In this document: positions 14,170-21,006 of the stretch, piece by piece
How positions within the stretch are numbered: the stretch's first letter is position 1
How the letters are laid out: every line of letters starts with the position of its first letter
DNA from: Phycisphaerae bacterium
GTDB taxonomy: Bacteria > Planctomycetota > Phycisphaerae > Phycisphaerales > SM1A02
DNA: 21,006 bases
Assembly (NCBI GenBank): GCA_002683195.1
Contig: NYSW01000082.1
Coordinates: 28,519 to 49,524, forward strand
Direction: 5' to 3'
The notes under the pieces: generated by a model
Database searches by the model: none
Told to the model about the DNA's origin: nothing
The model's input: the letters and a program-made list of their open reading frames with translations, nothing else
Made by a program: the position numbers and the translations under genes

Positions 14170-14868
14170 ATGAGTCAGGCCAATGTCGGATCCGCGTTTC
14201 CGCAGGATGAAGAACTGCCACCCACCAGCGCCGCCGCGGTTGCTTCGCTGGTCATGGGGTTGATCTTCTGCATTCCCGGGCTTTCCTTCCTCGCGATGAT
14301 CTTCGGCGGAATCGGTGTGGCTCGGACGAGTGGTGGAATTCGCAGAGGGCGCGGAATGGCGCTGGCGGGGATCATCCTCGGAGTCCTCGTTTCGACTGGC
14401 TGGGTGGGGATTGCCTGGGGTGTTTCCTACTTGGCCCCCAGCATCCTGTTCGTGTTCGAGGGGCCCAATGAGAGCATCAGTGCCGCCTTCGAAGGCAAGA
14501 ATGAGGAAGTCCGAGCCGTGTTCATTGCGGAATCGGCCCCCGACGATGCCTCCATCGAAAAGTTCGTGGCAACGGTTCGCGCCGAGTACGGTTCCTTCGA
14601 ACTGGCCATGCCCGACCAGGACGACGATCCGCCTTTCGGTGCTCAGAAATTCGAGCTCCCTTTCATCTTCCAGTTTGAAAATCGATCGGTTGCGGGAACC
14701 ATCGGGTTCGAGGTGTCCGAAGAGCCGACTCCGAGCGGAAGCTTCCTTCGAGTGTCGTCCATCCGCCTGACTCCCGAAGACTCCTCCGAGGGAGACATCA
14801 CTCTGGGAGGAGTCCCTTCGGTCACGACCTCCGAGCCTGAAGAAGCCCCCGGAGAGCCGTCCCCGTGA
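14170..14868 (+). CDS. DUF4190-like membrane protein, second of a tandem pair
   Basis: The 232-residue product repeats the plan of its upstream neighbour: a short polar N-terminus, hydrophobic segments at about 21-50 and 62-90 (VASLVMGLIFCIPGLSFLAMI and MALAGIILGVLVSTGWVGIAW) linked by a basic GGIRRGRG loop, then an outer region of about 140 residues with FELPFIFQFENRSVAGTIGFEV strands and an acidic Pro/Glu-rich tail. Function is unknown; a DUF4190-type envelope protein is the best description. The start has AAGGAG at 7-nt spacing; an earlier ATG at 14131 lacks one. Its stop TGA overlaps the GTG start of the ABC ATPase by four bases, so the two are probably made together and may interact. Confidence 0.82.
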   Translation: MSQANVGSAFPQDEELPPTSAAAVASLVMGLIFCIPGLSFLAMIFGGIGVARTSGGIRRGRGMALAGIILGVLVSTGWVGIAWGVSYLAPSILFVFEGPNESISAAFEGKNEEVRAVFIAESAPDDASIEKFVATVRAEYGSFELAMPDQDDDPPFGAQKFELPFIFQFENRSVAGTIGFEVSEEPTPSGSFLRVSSIRLTPEDSSEGDITLGGVPSVTTSEPEEAPGEPSP

Positions 14869-15773
14869 CTGAAGCCCTTGAGGAGGATCCACCGATCATC
14901 GAAGTCCGAGGCCTGAAGAAGGTCTTTGGAGATCAGGTGGTGCTTGATGGGCTTGATCTCGACATCCAGCGAGGAGAAACGCTGGTGGTGATGGGCGGTT
15001 CCGGTTGTGGAAAAAGCACCTTCCTTCGCATGCTGATTGGTTCATTCCCCCCCACGGAGGGGACGATCTCGATCCTCGGGCGCGAGATCAATGATCTCCC
15101 GGAAGAGGCTTTGAACGAGGTCCGTCGAAAATTCGGAATCCTGTTTCAATCCGGGGCGCTCTTTCAATCGATGACCCTCGCTCAGAATGTCGCCTTGCCC
15201 CTCCAGGAGCACACGGATCTGGATCCGATGATCATCGACATCCAAGTCAAGATCAAGCTTGAGCTCGTGGGGCTTCGTGAGCACGCCGACAAACTCCCGG
15301 CCCAGATTTCAGGAGGTATGAAGAAAAGGGCCGGGCTGGCCAGGGCATTGGCCCTGGATCCGCAGATCCTTTTCTACGACGAGCCTTCCGCGGGGTTTGA
15401 TCCGGTGACCAGTGCCGAAATCGATCAATTGATCGTGGACCTCACCAAGAAGCTGGGTGTGACCAGCGTGGTGGTGACGCACGAAATGGATTCCGCGTTC
15501 ACGATCGCCGATCGCATGGTGATGCTGGACAAGGGAAGAGTCTTGCGAATCGGTACCCGGGCGGAGTTCGATGCCTTGAGGGAGACTTCGGCCGAAGAGA
15601 TGGCGAGCCTCAGCGAGGATGATCAGTTGATTCGGCAGTTCCTTCGCGGAGATCCGATCGGTCCCATCACCCGCCGGCGAGAAGAGACCAACTACGCGGA
15701 GGATCTCCTGGAAACCGCGGACCCTCTGATCACGGCGAGTCCCGCGGTGGAGGCCACCCGCAAGCCCCGCTGA
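14865..15773 (+). CDS. ABC transporter ATP-binding protein, MlaF/Ttg2A-like
   Basis: The 302-residue protein is an ABC ATPase of the type that powers MCE/Mla phospholipid or hydrophobic-solute transport. It has Walker A GGSGCGKST (44-52), Q-loop Gln95 in FQSGALFQSMT, the signature SGGMKKRAGLARALAL (149-164), Walker B ILFYDEP with Asp172 and Glu173, the D-loop GFDP, and the switch His206 in VVVTHEMDSA. The SGGM-x-[KR]-R signature and FQSGALF segment point to the MlaF subfamily. The C-terminus is longer than usual by about 40 residues (after residue 260). The GTG start overlaps the preceding stop (GTGA). No MlaE permease or MCE substrate-binding gene follows; a terminator and a converging gene do. 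The partner permease must be encoded elsewhere. Confidence 0.92.
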   Translation: MTEALEEDPPIIEVRGLKKVFGDQVVLDGLDLDIQRGETLVVMGGSGCGKSTFLRMLIGSFPPTEGTISILGREINDLPEEALNEVRRKFGILFQSGALFQSMTLAQNVALPLQEHTDLDPMIIDIQVKIKLELVGLREHADKLPAQISGGMKKRAGLARALALDPQILFYDEPSAGFDPVTSAEIDQLIVDLTKKLGVTSVVVTHEMDSAFTIADRMVMLDKGRVLRIGTRAEFDALRETSAEEMASLSEDDQLIRQFLRGDPIGPITRRREETNYAEDLLETADPLITASPAVEATRKPR

Positions 15774-15827
15774 TCGGCGCACCCGGGATCGATCGTCGCG
15801 AGAAATCGAATGCGGAACACGTCATTG

Positions 15828-15861
15828 AAAAGACGGGCGGATGCCGAAGCATCCGCCCGTC
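15828..15861 (-). terminator. Intrinsic terminator with UUCG tetraloop after the metalloprotease gene
   Basis: A perfect 13-bp stem (15832-15844 with 15849-15861) carries, on the minus strand, a C(TTCG)G tetraloop and is followed by TTTTC. It lies 32 nt past the metalloprotease stop. It is also 58 nt after the plus-strand ABC ATPase stop and could act for that gene too, although the plus-side tail (GTTCATT) is weaker. Confidence 0.9.
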
Positions 15862-15893
15862 GTTCATTGCCATGAAGGGAGTTTTCGTGGGCG

Positions 15894-18620
15894 TCAGCAG
15901 GGTCCCCAGGCGCCCAGGAGGAGTCCGAGGTCGGCTCCATTGACCACTCCATCTCCGTTGATGTCCTCGGCTCCGGTTCCCCAGGATCCGAGGAGGAGTC
16001 CGAGGTCGGCACCGTTGACCACACCGTCATTGTTGAGGTCTTCCGGGCAGGGATCGGCGAACGGAGTACAGGTGATCTGCAGGTCGGCGGTTCCAATCGA
16101 GCCGTCTGGACTTCCGACCCGCAGGTAGAACGTCTGGCCGGCGATGGCCAGCGTGCTGATCGAAGTGTCGTCTCCGCAAGTGTCGTCGCCGCAAGCCACG
16201 CTCGCGGCACCGCTTGAGGGACATCCCGATGAGGCATCGAAGAGGTCGAGACGGCTGTCGAACGTGGCACCACAGGTGGACACATCGAGTTGACCGGTGC
16301 ACTCGGCGGTGTACAGGAACCAGATGTCGGCCTGGACGGCGGGGCCGTTGTTCGAAGAACAGGAGATCTGGGAGTCGATGTTGCTGCTGGTCGCGCCGGC
16401 GTTCGATATGGAGGTGGAACCATCTCCGATGTCTTCGGCGCTCGAGCAGTCATCGTTCTCAGGGCCTGCGGAACCGTTGCACTCGATGGTGAGAATGCCC
16501 GAGCCGCTGGAATCCACGGGGCTTCCGACCCGGATCAGATACGTGCTTCCGGCCAGGCCGATCGTGCTCACGAAGGAATCCGTTCCGCAATCATCATCGC
16601 TGCAGGCCAGCGGTGATGCTCCACTGGTGGGGCAACCGCCACTGGCGAGGTAGACGCTGATTCGGGTGTTGAAATCCGCGGCGCCGCAGGTCGAGATCGT
16701 GAGCGGACCGGTGCAGAATGCGGTGTACGAGAACCAGGCGTCTCGGAAGACCACCGGACCACTGCTGGTCGAGCAACTGAGGGTGTCATCGATGTTGCTG
16801 TTGGTGGCGCCCACCGTGGTGAACGGGTTGGCTCCGCCTGAAAGTGGCATGGCGGTGGCGCATTCGTCGTTGTCGATCCCTGGCGACTGGTCGTCCGACA
16901 CGCTGAAGTCGTCGATCCACCAATCGTCGTTGGCTTCATCGACGGCAGCGCGAATCCGGATCCTGGATCCGTTGTATCGGGCGGCGGAAGGAAGGGTGTG
17001 TTCGACGAAGGTGTATTCGGTCTCGTCGACGCCATCAGAGACATGTTCGTCGATCACCACCCAGTCTCCGCCCTGGTTCAGATATTCCACGAAGAGCGAC
17101 TCGCCGCTCTCCACCCCTCGGTGCTGGTGAAAGTACGAGAGGTAGGCGGCGGGGACGCCGAGAAGCAGTTCGTTCGTACGGATCTCATCGTCGCCGTAGA
17201 GGTTGCTGCTCGTGGCGTCGAGATTGAGGCTTCGGACCCCGCTCGGTTCATTGACTCCGGAGGTGTTCACGGAGACGCCATTCTGGTGAATCCACTCATC
17301 CCGATTGGGGGCGGCTTCGAAGTCATCGGAGAATGGGAGTGCGAGTTGGTTGCCGAGTTCGAAGATGCAGCTGCGGCTGTTCCGGTGAGAGATGATCTGG
17401 CTTTGAGCGGACGCGCCGAATTTCAGATTGCCTCCGGTGATGCCGTCACAGGACCCGTTGGCCGAGCACATGATGTGGCATTCGCTTGTCGAGTCACAAT
17501 GCTGGCTGTTCCAGTTGTGACCGAGCTCGTGGGCCGAGAGTGAAGTTCGGAACGTGAGGCTGCTGGTGTAGCGGCTCTCGACCACGCCGTAGCCGAACGA
17601 AGAGTTGCACACGACTCCGACGTAAGCGAGTCCGATCGTTCCGCCTGAGAAGTTCACTCCGCTGAACATATGGGCGGTGTCGCGGATGATTTCGCTCTCG
17701 GGCGCCGATTGCATGTTGCTCACGAACTGGGTGAGTCGCCCATCAATGGAGGTCGACGTGTACGGATCGCTCGAACCCGAGCGAACGATCACGGTCGTCA
17801 GCTCGTAGGCGATCTGGAGGTCACGGACATACACCGTGTCGGTGTTGTTCATGATCAGTTCGATGTCGTTCAGTGTATTGACGACACTGCTGCTGTTTCG
17901 CTGGAAGAATTCGTAGTCGGAGTCGATGGCGATTTCCGCGTGGAAGATTCCGCTGCCCGCGACACCTCCGTCGAACACGACCGCATCTTCGTCGTCAGCT
18001 TGTTCAGCACTCGGAAGATCGAAGAGGTCATTCCCGCAGTGGCCTTCTGCGTGGGCCGCGGAAGCCTCGTAGATCACATGGGTTCCCGCCGGGAGCCCAA
18101 GGTCGAACTCGCTGGCGGGTTGAACGACGAGTTCGGCGTGATCGCCCCGGTAGATGATGGCCTGGAGTCCGCTCTCAAGGAGGCTTCCGGACACGATGCT
18201 CCCGGGGATGTCCGCCACGCCCCGATAGGTTCGGGGCAGTTCCGCGGGCGTCTCGACGAGCGTGCCGTCACCGTGATCGACGAAAAGTCGGAAATCGGCG
18301 CTTCGGATCGAGAGCGACGTGAGGTCCAGTTCGACGATCTCGCCCGCAAAGGGGATCTCGATGACCATGTTTTCCGGGAGACCGACGGGGAGGTCAAGGA
18401 TGGCCAATTCGTACTCATCGATCCGTCCTCGGTCTTCGATGATCGGGGCGAGCGTCTTCGGTCCCTCGACTCCGCGGAGGGCAACTGCCCCATTCCGGGT
18501 CGGGGGTGGCGTCTCGCCGGAAACGCCGGCGAAGGCACTGGATCCCAGTCCGGTAACCAGGAGTGAAAACACGGAGGTGGCAAGTATGGACGAGCGAGGG
18601 AACGACATGGGTCGGATCAC
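15894..18620 (-). CDS. Secreted zinc metalloprotease (M12/reprolysin-like) with two repeat domains and C-terminal dockerin-like domain
   Basis: The 908-residue protein has a signal peptide (1-31, ending SSAFA), a propeptide-like region to about 215, a metzincin catalytic domain (about 222-425), a MAM/jelly-roll-like domain (428-577), two homologous cysteine-rich repeats of about 130 residues (583-714 and 722-851), and a dockerin-like pair of EF-hand loops (860-906). The zinc site is [11 protein letters not shown] (364-374) with Glu365 as catalytic base; the Met-turn is CHIMC (Met384). The usual glycine of HExxHxxGxxH is Asn371. GHCGND near residue 195 could be a cysteine switch. The dockerin loops [12 protein letters not shown] and [12 protein letters not shown] should bind calcium, and the chain ends in GPC. 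The GTG start at 18620 has GGAG 7 nt upstream; an ATG at 18608 has none. It is likely an extracellular protein-degrading enzyme. Confidence 0.92.
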   Translation of the reverse strand: MIRPMSFPRSSILATSVFSLLVTGLGSSAFAGVSGETPPPTRNGAVALRGVEGPKTLAPIIEDRGRIDEYELAILDLPVGLPENMVIEIPFAGEIVELDLTSLSIRSADFRLFVDHGDGTLVETPAELPRTYRGVADIPGSIVSGSLLESGLQAIIYRGDHAELVVQPASEFDLGLPAGTHVIYEASAAHAEGHCGNDLFDLPSAEQADDEDAVVFDGGVAGSGIFHAEIAIDSDYEFFQRNSSSVVNTLNDIELIMNNTDTVYVRDLQIAYELTTVIVRSGSSDPYTSTSIDGRLTQFVSNMQSAPESEIIRDTAHMFSGVNFSGGTIGLAYVGVVCNSSFGYGVVESRYTSSLTFRTSLSAHELGHNWNSQHCDSTSECHIMCSANGSCDGITGGNLKFGASAQSQIISHRNSRSCIFELGNQLALPFSDDFEAAPNRDEWIHQNGVSVNTSGVNEPSGVRSLNLDATSSNLYGDDEIRTNELLLGVPAAYLSYFHQHRGVESGESLFVEYLNQGGDWVVIDEHVSDGVDETEYTFVEHTLPSAARYNGSRIRIRAAVDEANDDWWIDDFSVSDDQSPGIDNDECATAMPLSGGANPFTTVGATNSNIDDTLSCSTSSGPVVFRDAWFSYTAFCTGPLTISTCGAADFNTRISVYLASGGCPTSGASPLACSDDDCGTDSFVSTIGLAGSTYLIRVGSPVDSSGSGILTIECNGSAGPENDDCSSAEDIGDGSTSISNAGATSSNIDSQISCSSNNGPAVQADIWFLYTAECTGQLDVSTCGATFDSRLDLFDASSGCPSSGAASVACGDDTCGDDTSISTLAIAGQTFYLRVGSPDGSIGTADLQITCTPFADPCPEDLNNDGVVNGADLGLLLGSWGTGAEDINGDGVVNGADLGLLLGAWGPC
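15903..16040 (-). repeat. Tandem dockerin-like repeat with near-identical DNA
   Basis: Two copies of a 21-residue unit (residues 861-881 and 886-906 of the metalloprotease) are offset by 75 nt. A 20-nt stretch is identical in both (15916-15935 and 15991-16010). The close match at DNA level suggests recent duplication or gene conversion rather than ancient divergence. Confidence 0.85.
16068..16874 (-). repeat. Two tandem ~130-residue cysteine-rich repeats inside the metalloprotease
   Basis: The first copy spans 16479-16874 and the second 16068-16457. Shared landmarks are ND[ED]C at the start, GAT[NS]SNID, a [DI]-W-F-x-Y strand, STCGA, a CGxD segment and Y-LRVGSP near the end. They look like beta-sandwich accessory domains, plausibly for substrate or polysaccharide binding. 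Confidence 0.8.
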
Positions 18621-18742
18621 GACGGATCTCCGGTTGGAAGCACGATGGGACGTTGGGATCCCAGCACTAGGTTTAGCCGTCTTTTCGACTGGTTGCCAGC
18701 GAGAAATGAATTCTCCGCGGCGAGACTCTCTTTGCAGGCGGA

Positions 18743-18766
18743 TTCACTCTCTATCGGACGAGTGAA
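18743..18766 (-). promoter_or_regulatory. Operator-like dyad upstream of the metalloprotease gene
   Basis: TTCACTC and GAGTGAA form a perfect 7-bp inverted repeat with a 10-nt spacer, about 120-145 nt upstream of the metalloprotease start. The spacer, read on the minus strand, holds the AT-rich GATAGA. It could be a regulator site or a leader hairpin. The rest of 18621-18804 holds a GAAA-capped short hairpin (near 18675-18700) and no ORF. Confidence 0.35.
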
Positions 18767-18808
18767 GTTCGCCTTGGTTCGTCAAATCGGACGGTTCAAA
18801 CATCAATT

Positions 18809-18849
18809 AAAAAGGGGCCGGTCGTTCCTGATGTGGAACAACCGGCCCC
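18809..18849 (-). terminator. Intrinsic terminator after the 459-residue secreted protein gene
   Basis: A 15-bp stem (18814-18828 with 18835-18849, loop 6 nt) is followed on the minus strand by TTTTT. The one non-Watson-Crick pair is a G-U wobble in minus-strand RNA but would be an A/C mismatch in plus-strand RNA, which supports the minus orientation. It begins 26 nt after the gene's stop. Confidence 0.92.
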
Positions 18850-18875
18850 GAGTGGGTGACTGATGTCTTCTTCGA

Positions 18876-20255
18876 TCAGCAGCCCCAGGCGGCGATCAGG
18901 CCACCGAGGTCGCCGGAGTCAACGATGCCATCGCCGTTGAAGTCGGCGAATCCGCCGGACTGGCCCCACTGGGTGATGAAGATGCCGACGTCACCGCCGT
19001 TGACGCAACCGTTGCCGTCCAGGTCGAAGGGGTTCGATGCTCCGCCGGGAACCTTGATGTCCGAGGCGGTCACGGAGCTGTTCGTGCGGAATACTTCGAG
19101 TGATGCCGAGCCGTCGACCGGGGCGACATCGCAGGTGAAGTAGAAGTTGTACATCGTTCCCCAACGGATCGCGTTGGCATCCTCGTTGGTGGCGTATTCG
19201 CTGGTGTTCCAGACGATCGCGTCACCATCGTTGAATGCGGCCCACGAGTTGGTGGCGAATGGTTCGCCCGAGTGGCTGTTGACATCGCTGAAGCCGATGT
19301 CCGTCACGTTCGCATTCCCCGGGACGGGGATTTCGAGTCCGTTGATGTTGTGGTCCGAGGTGAGATTGTAGATCGCGTACTCGTACCGGTAGGTGCCATC
19401 ACCATTGTCGATCACGTCGCTTGCAAGGAAGACACGTCCGTCATTCGGGATGTCGATGGTCCGGATGACCACGGTGTCGCTGTTGTCCTCCCAGGCAAAG
19501 ATGCCGGGCTTTCCGATACTGGTCGGCCCGGTCGGGGTGAGGCGGTATCCGGAACCGGAAAGCGTGCCGACTTCGACCCGCCTGAAGGAGGAGTTGTTGA
19601 GCTGGTTTCCCGCCTCGTAGTCCTGCGGGTGCAGGTAGATCGCGTCGCAGTAGTACGTCGCGGCGGGGTTGCTCGACGGCGACAGGTCGTCCTGAAGCAC
19701 CTGGACGCGGCGCCCGATGGTCGCCGCCGGAGAAGTCAGATCCTGGGGCGGATAGAGATAATCACCCGACGCCGCGTTGCACTGCGATCGAGGGGCGAGG
19801 CCACTCTGTTGGCCATTGAGCGAATCGGAATACGGGTCGGAACAGCCCGGCCCGAGAAGTTCGGGGCAGCCAAAGCCGGCGGGGTCGCAGGAGCCGCACT
19901 GATTCTCCTGCAACGCGCAGAAGCCGTCCTTGCACCACGACATGCCAATCTGGTTGAGTCGACCGTCCACGTATCGGAACATGTTCTGCGGGATCCGCGG
20001 GTGCCGATTGTTGTAGCCGTACCACTCAAGGTCGACGTCGCCGAGATTGACGCTGGTGGTTCCAACGGAATATCCGGTGACTCCACCGGTCGTTCCCCAG
20101 CGGTAGATGCTCGGCATGGTGCAGACGGCGACGTCGGCGCCGATTCCGCCGGCGGTTCCACCCTTGCCACCGGGAACTGCTTCCGCGGAAAGCTGGCCGA
20201 GAAGGGTGGCGGCGCCACCAAGCAAGAGGCAACCAAGTGTCAGTCCAATTTTCAC
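18876..20255 (-). CDS. Secreted protein of unknown function with C-terminal dockerin-like domain and terminal cysteine
   Basis: The 459-residue product starts with a signal peptide (MKIGLTLGCLLLGGAATLLG, cleavage likely after AEA at about 26). The mature part has a glycine-rich start, several conserved-looking blocks (RHPRIPQNMFRYVDGR, GMSWCKDGFCAL, CGSCDPAGFGC, GPGCSDPYSDSLNGQQSG) and a beta-rich second half. It ends with two EF-hand-type loops, DLDGNGCVNGGD and DFNGDGIVDSGD (within 408-459), and finally AAWGC. The middle blocks resemble uncharacterised secreted proteins I associate with planctomycetes and some other marine bacteria; I know no function. Cysteines are numerous, so disulfides are likely. 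The GTG start at 20255 has GGAG 6 nt upstream. It shares the C-terminal design with the metalloprotease downstream but is separated from it by a strong terminator, so it is its own transcription unit. Confidence 0.9.
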   Translation of the reverse strand: MKIGLTLGCLLLGGAATLLGQLSAEAVPGGKGGTAGGIGADVAVCTMPSIYRWGTTGGVTGYSVGTTSVNLGDVDLEWYGYNNRHPRIPQNMFRYVDGRLNQIGMSWCKDGFCALQENQCGSCDPAGFGCPELLGPGCSDPYSDSLNGQQSGLAPRSQCNAASGDYLYPPQDLTSPAATIGRRVQVLQDDLSPSSNPAATYYCDAIYLHPQDYEAGNQLNNSSFRRVEVGTLSGSGYRLTPTGPTSIGKPGIFAWEDNSDTVVIRTIDIPNDGRVFLASDVIDNGDGTYRYEYAIYNLTSDHNINGLEIPVPGNANVTDIGFSDVNSHSGEPFATNSWAAFNDGDAIVWNTSEYATNEDANAIRWGTMYNFYFTCDVAPVDGSASLEVFRTNSSVTASDIKVPGGASNPFDLDGNGCVNGGDVGIFITQWGQSGGFADFNGDGIVDSGDLGGLIAAWGC

Positions 20256-20325
20256 GTTGATCTCCGAAGTTCAGATCTTGAGAGTGCGAAGGATCGGGCC
20301 GACGCACCGAGGGGTTTCACGAGGT

Positions 20326-20352
20326 CACCTTGGCGGAGCTATTCCGCCGGTG
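20326..20352 (-). promoter_or_regulatory. Hairpin in the leader of the 459-residue protein gene
   Basis: CACC-GGCGGA...TCCGCC-AA-GGTG (minus strand) forms a 10-bp stem with a 5-nt loop and a 2-nt bulge, about 75-100 nt upstream of the GTG start. No T-run follows, so it is not an obvious attenuator. Further possible pairing (GCTTCG with CGAAGC) lies just upstream of it on the transcript. Confidence 0.4.
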
Positions 20353-20421
20353 TCTCAACAGGCTTCCGTGCTTCGAACGAGACCTGCTGGTCGAACCGCA
20401 GCCAACGAAGCATCAACCCAA

Positions 20422-20450
20422 AGAGTAGCCGCCGTCTCTGAGGGTGTCGC
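20422..20450 (-). promoter_or_regulatory. Candidate promoter for the 459-residue protein gene
   Basis: On the minus strand GCGACA (-35-like, four of six consensus bases) and TACTCT (-10-like) are separated by exactly 17 nt. Transcription would start near 20415, giving a leader of about 160 nt before the GTG at 20255. Confidence 0.4.
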
Positions 20451-20552
20451 GAGATTCTCTGGAAAATCGCCCATTCAAGTCGCATCGTCAGTCCAATGAA
20501 GGCGGGGTCGCTCGGCGGGTTTTCAGGCACGGGTCGGAAAGGCTGATATTGG

Positions 20553-20594
20553 CGATAACGGGGTGTTGAATTCGCGATTTGGGCGGCGTTATCG
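20553..20594. other. Inverted repeat in the 438-nt gap between two secreted-protein genes
   Basis: CGATAACG (20553-20560) and CGTTATCG (20587-20594) form a perfect 8-bp dyad with a 26-nt spacer that includes a GAATTC palindrome. It lies beyond the PEP-CTERM gene terminator and upstream of the next gene's candidate promoter, so it may be a regulator site. Apart from this, the promoter, the leader hairpin and the terminator listed separately, I see nothing coding in 20256-20693. Confidence 0.35.
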
Positions 20595-20620
20595 GTTTTC
20601 CTCCTCGAGTTGGCCGGAAC

Positions 20621-20658
20621 AAAAGGCATCCGCCGCAGCCCAAGGGCTGCGGCGGATG
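20621..20658 (-). terminator. Intrinsic terminator after the PEP-CTERM gene
   Basis: A perfect 15-bp GC-rich stem (20627-20641 with 20644-20658) with a very tight loop is followed on the minus strand by CCTTTTGTT. It starts 36 nt past the stop codon of the PEP-CTERM gene. Confidence 0.9.
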
Positions 20659-20693
20659 GTTCAAAGGTTGGATTCCAGACCAGATCGGTCTGA

Positions 20694-21006
20694 TCAGCCG
20701 CGGCGTCGGCGGCTGGAGAAGCCGGCGAGTCCGAGGAGGGCGAGCGCGCCGGGGGCGGGCGTCACGATGAAGCCGGCCTGCGAGCCGGGGGTACCGAGAC
20801 CCTGGTTCCAGGTGACTTCGAGGGCCGAGCCTTCGAGGCTGAATTCGCCGTCGTAGGCGAAGCGACCAATGAGGACGCCGAGGGTGCCGTCGTTGTCGAC
20901 GACCTGCCCGTTGAGGGTCGGGGGGTTGCCGTTGTACCAACCGGCGAGGTTGCCGGGGTAATCGGCGTTGTTGCCACCGAAGTTCGGGTCAAGACCGGTA
21001 CCTTCG
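20694..21006 (-). CDS. C-terminal part of a secreted PEP-CTERM-type protein (start beyond window)
   Basis: An open frame of 103 codons runs in from the right edge and stops at 20694-20696; it has no start codon in the window because the gene begins outside. The visible part is rich in Gly, Asn and Asp (NPPTLNGQVVDNDGTLGVL, GRFAYDGEFSLEGSAL, VTWNQGLGTPGSQAGF), suggesting a beta-sandwich domain. It ends with a planctomycete-style PEP-CTERM tail: TPAPGALALLGLAG, a short hydrophobic helix, then SSRRRRG. Such tails target proteins through an exosortase-like system, which removes them at the cell envelope. Function of the mature protein is unknown. A strong terminator follows. The other reading frames over this stretch give long Arg/Pro-rich ORFs that are shadows. 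Confidence 0.88.
   Translation of the reverse strand, partial: EGTGLDPNFGGNNADYPGNLAGWYNGNPPTLNGQVVDNDGTLGVLIGRFAYDGEFSLEGSALEVTWNQGLGTPGSQAGFIVTPAPGALALLGLAGFSSRRRRG

Noticed and set aside
18675..18720. Cyclic-di-GMP-I (GEMM) riboswitch upstream of the metalloprotease
   Set aside because: Only fragments (GAAA-capped stem, AAACC) resemble it; the GGGACGCAAAGCC core is absent, so I do not annotate it.
17670..20441. Two long plus-strand ORFs (17670-18566 and 19272-20441) opposite the secreted-protein genes
   Set aside because: No domains, and the minus-strand proteins have signal peptides, EF-hand loops and terminators that fit their own strand.
1..21006. tRNA genes, CRISPR arrays, insertion sequences, phage or toxin-antitoxin genes
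   Set aside because: I found no cloverleaf, no regularly spaced direct repeats, no transposase or integrase motifs and no small paired ORFs with such features.

Overview
The window looks like a chromosomal stretch from a planctomycete, most likely of the class Phycisphaerae. The supporting signs are high GC content with housekeeping genes scattered rather than clustered, secreted proteins ending in dockerin-like EF-hand repeats, and a C-terminal PEP-CTERM-type sorting tail of the PAPGALALLGLAG form. This placement is inferred from protein style; there is no rRNA gene here. I see no tRNA, CRISPR array, insertion sequence or prophage.

Region 1 (1-2704) holds the end of a peroxiredoxin (bcp), a small membrane protein with two zinc ribbons on the opposite strand, dUTPase (dut) and a DegT-type sugar aminotransferase. 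Region 2 (2715-9265) is one minus-strand run, read from high to low coordinates: DedA membrane protein, a kinase-like/deoxyribosyltransferase-like fusion, truA, a GT4 glycosyltransferase, a large exported protein of unknown function, and a PIG-L deacetylase. The last four are joined by three 4-nt start/stop overlaps, so they are probably translated in a coupled way. Region 3 (9373-13259) has glycerate kinase, a small lipoprotein, ispF (isoprenoid pathway) and murD (peptidoglycan). Region 4 (13294-15773) has two tandem DUF4190-like membrane proteins and an MlaF-like ABC ATPase that overlaps the second one. Region 5 (15894-21006) is a block of three minus-strand secreted proteins: a 908-residue zinc metalloprotease and a 459-residue unknown protein, both ending in dockerin-like repeats and a terminal cysteine, and the C-terminus of a PEP-CTERM protein. 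Each of the three is followed by a strong intrinsic terminator.

The most interesting regulatory signal is that five genes (dut, the aminotransferase, ispF, murD and the first DUF4190 gene) have a TAnnnT -10-like hexamer ending exactly 6 or 7 nt before the ATG and no Shine-Dalgarno sequence. This suggests leaderless transcripts. At least six other starts carry a clear GGAG-type ribosome binding site, so the organism appears to use both modes. The most interesting protein-level signals are the kinase/deoxyribosyltransferase-like fusion and the shared dockerin-plus-terminal-cysteine ending of two neighbouring exported proteins. I do not see a clear new defence or mobile system.
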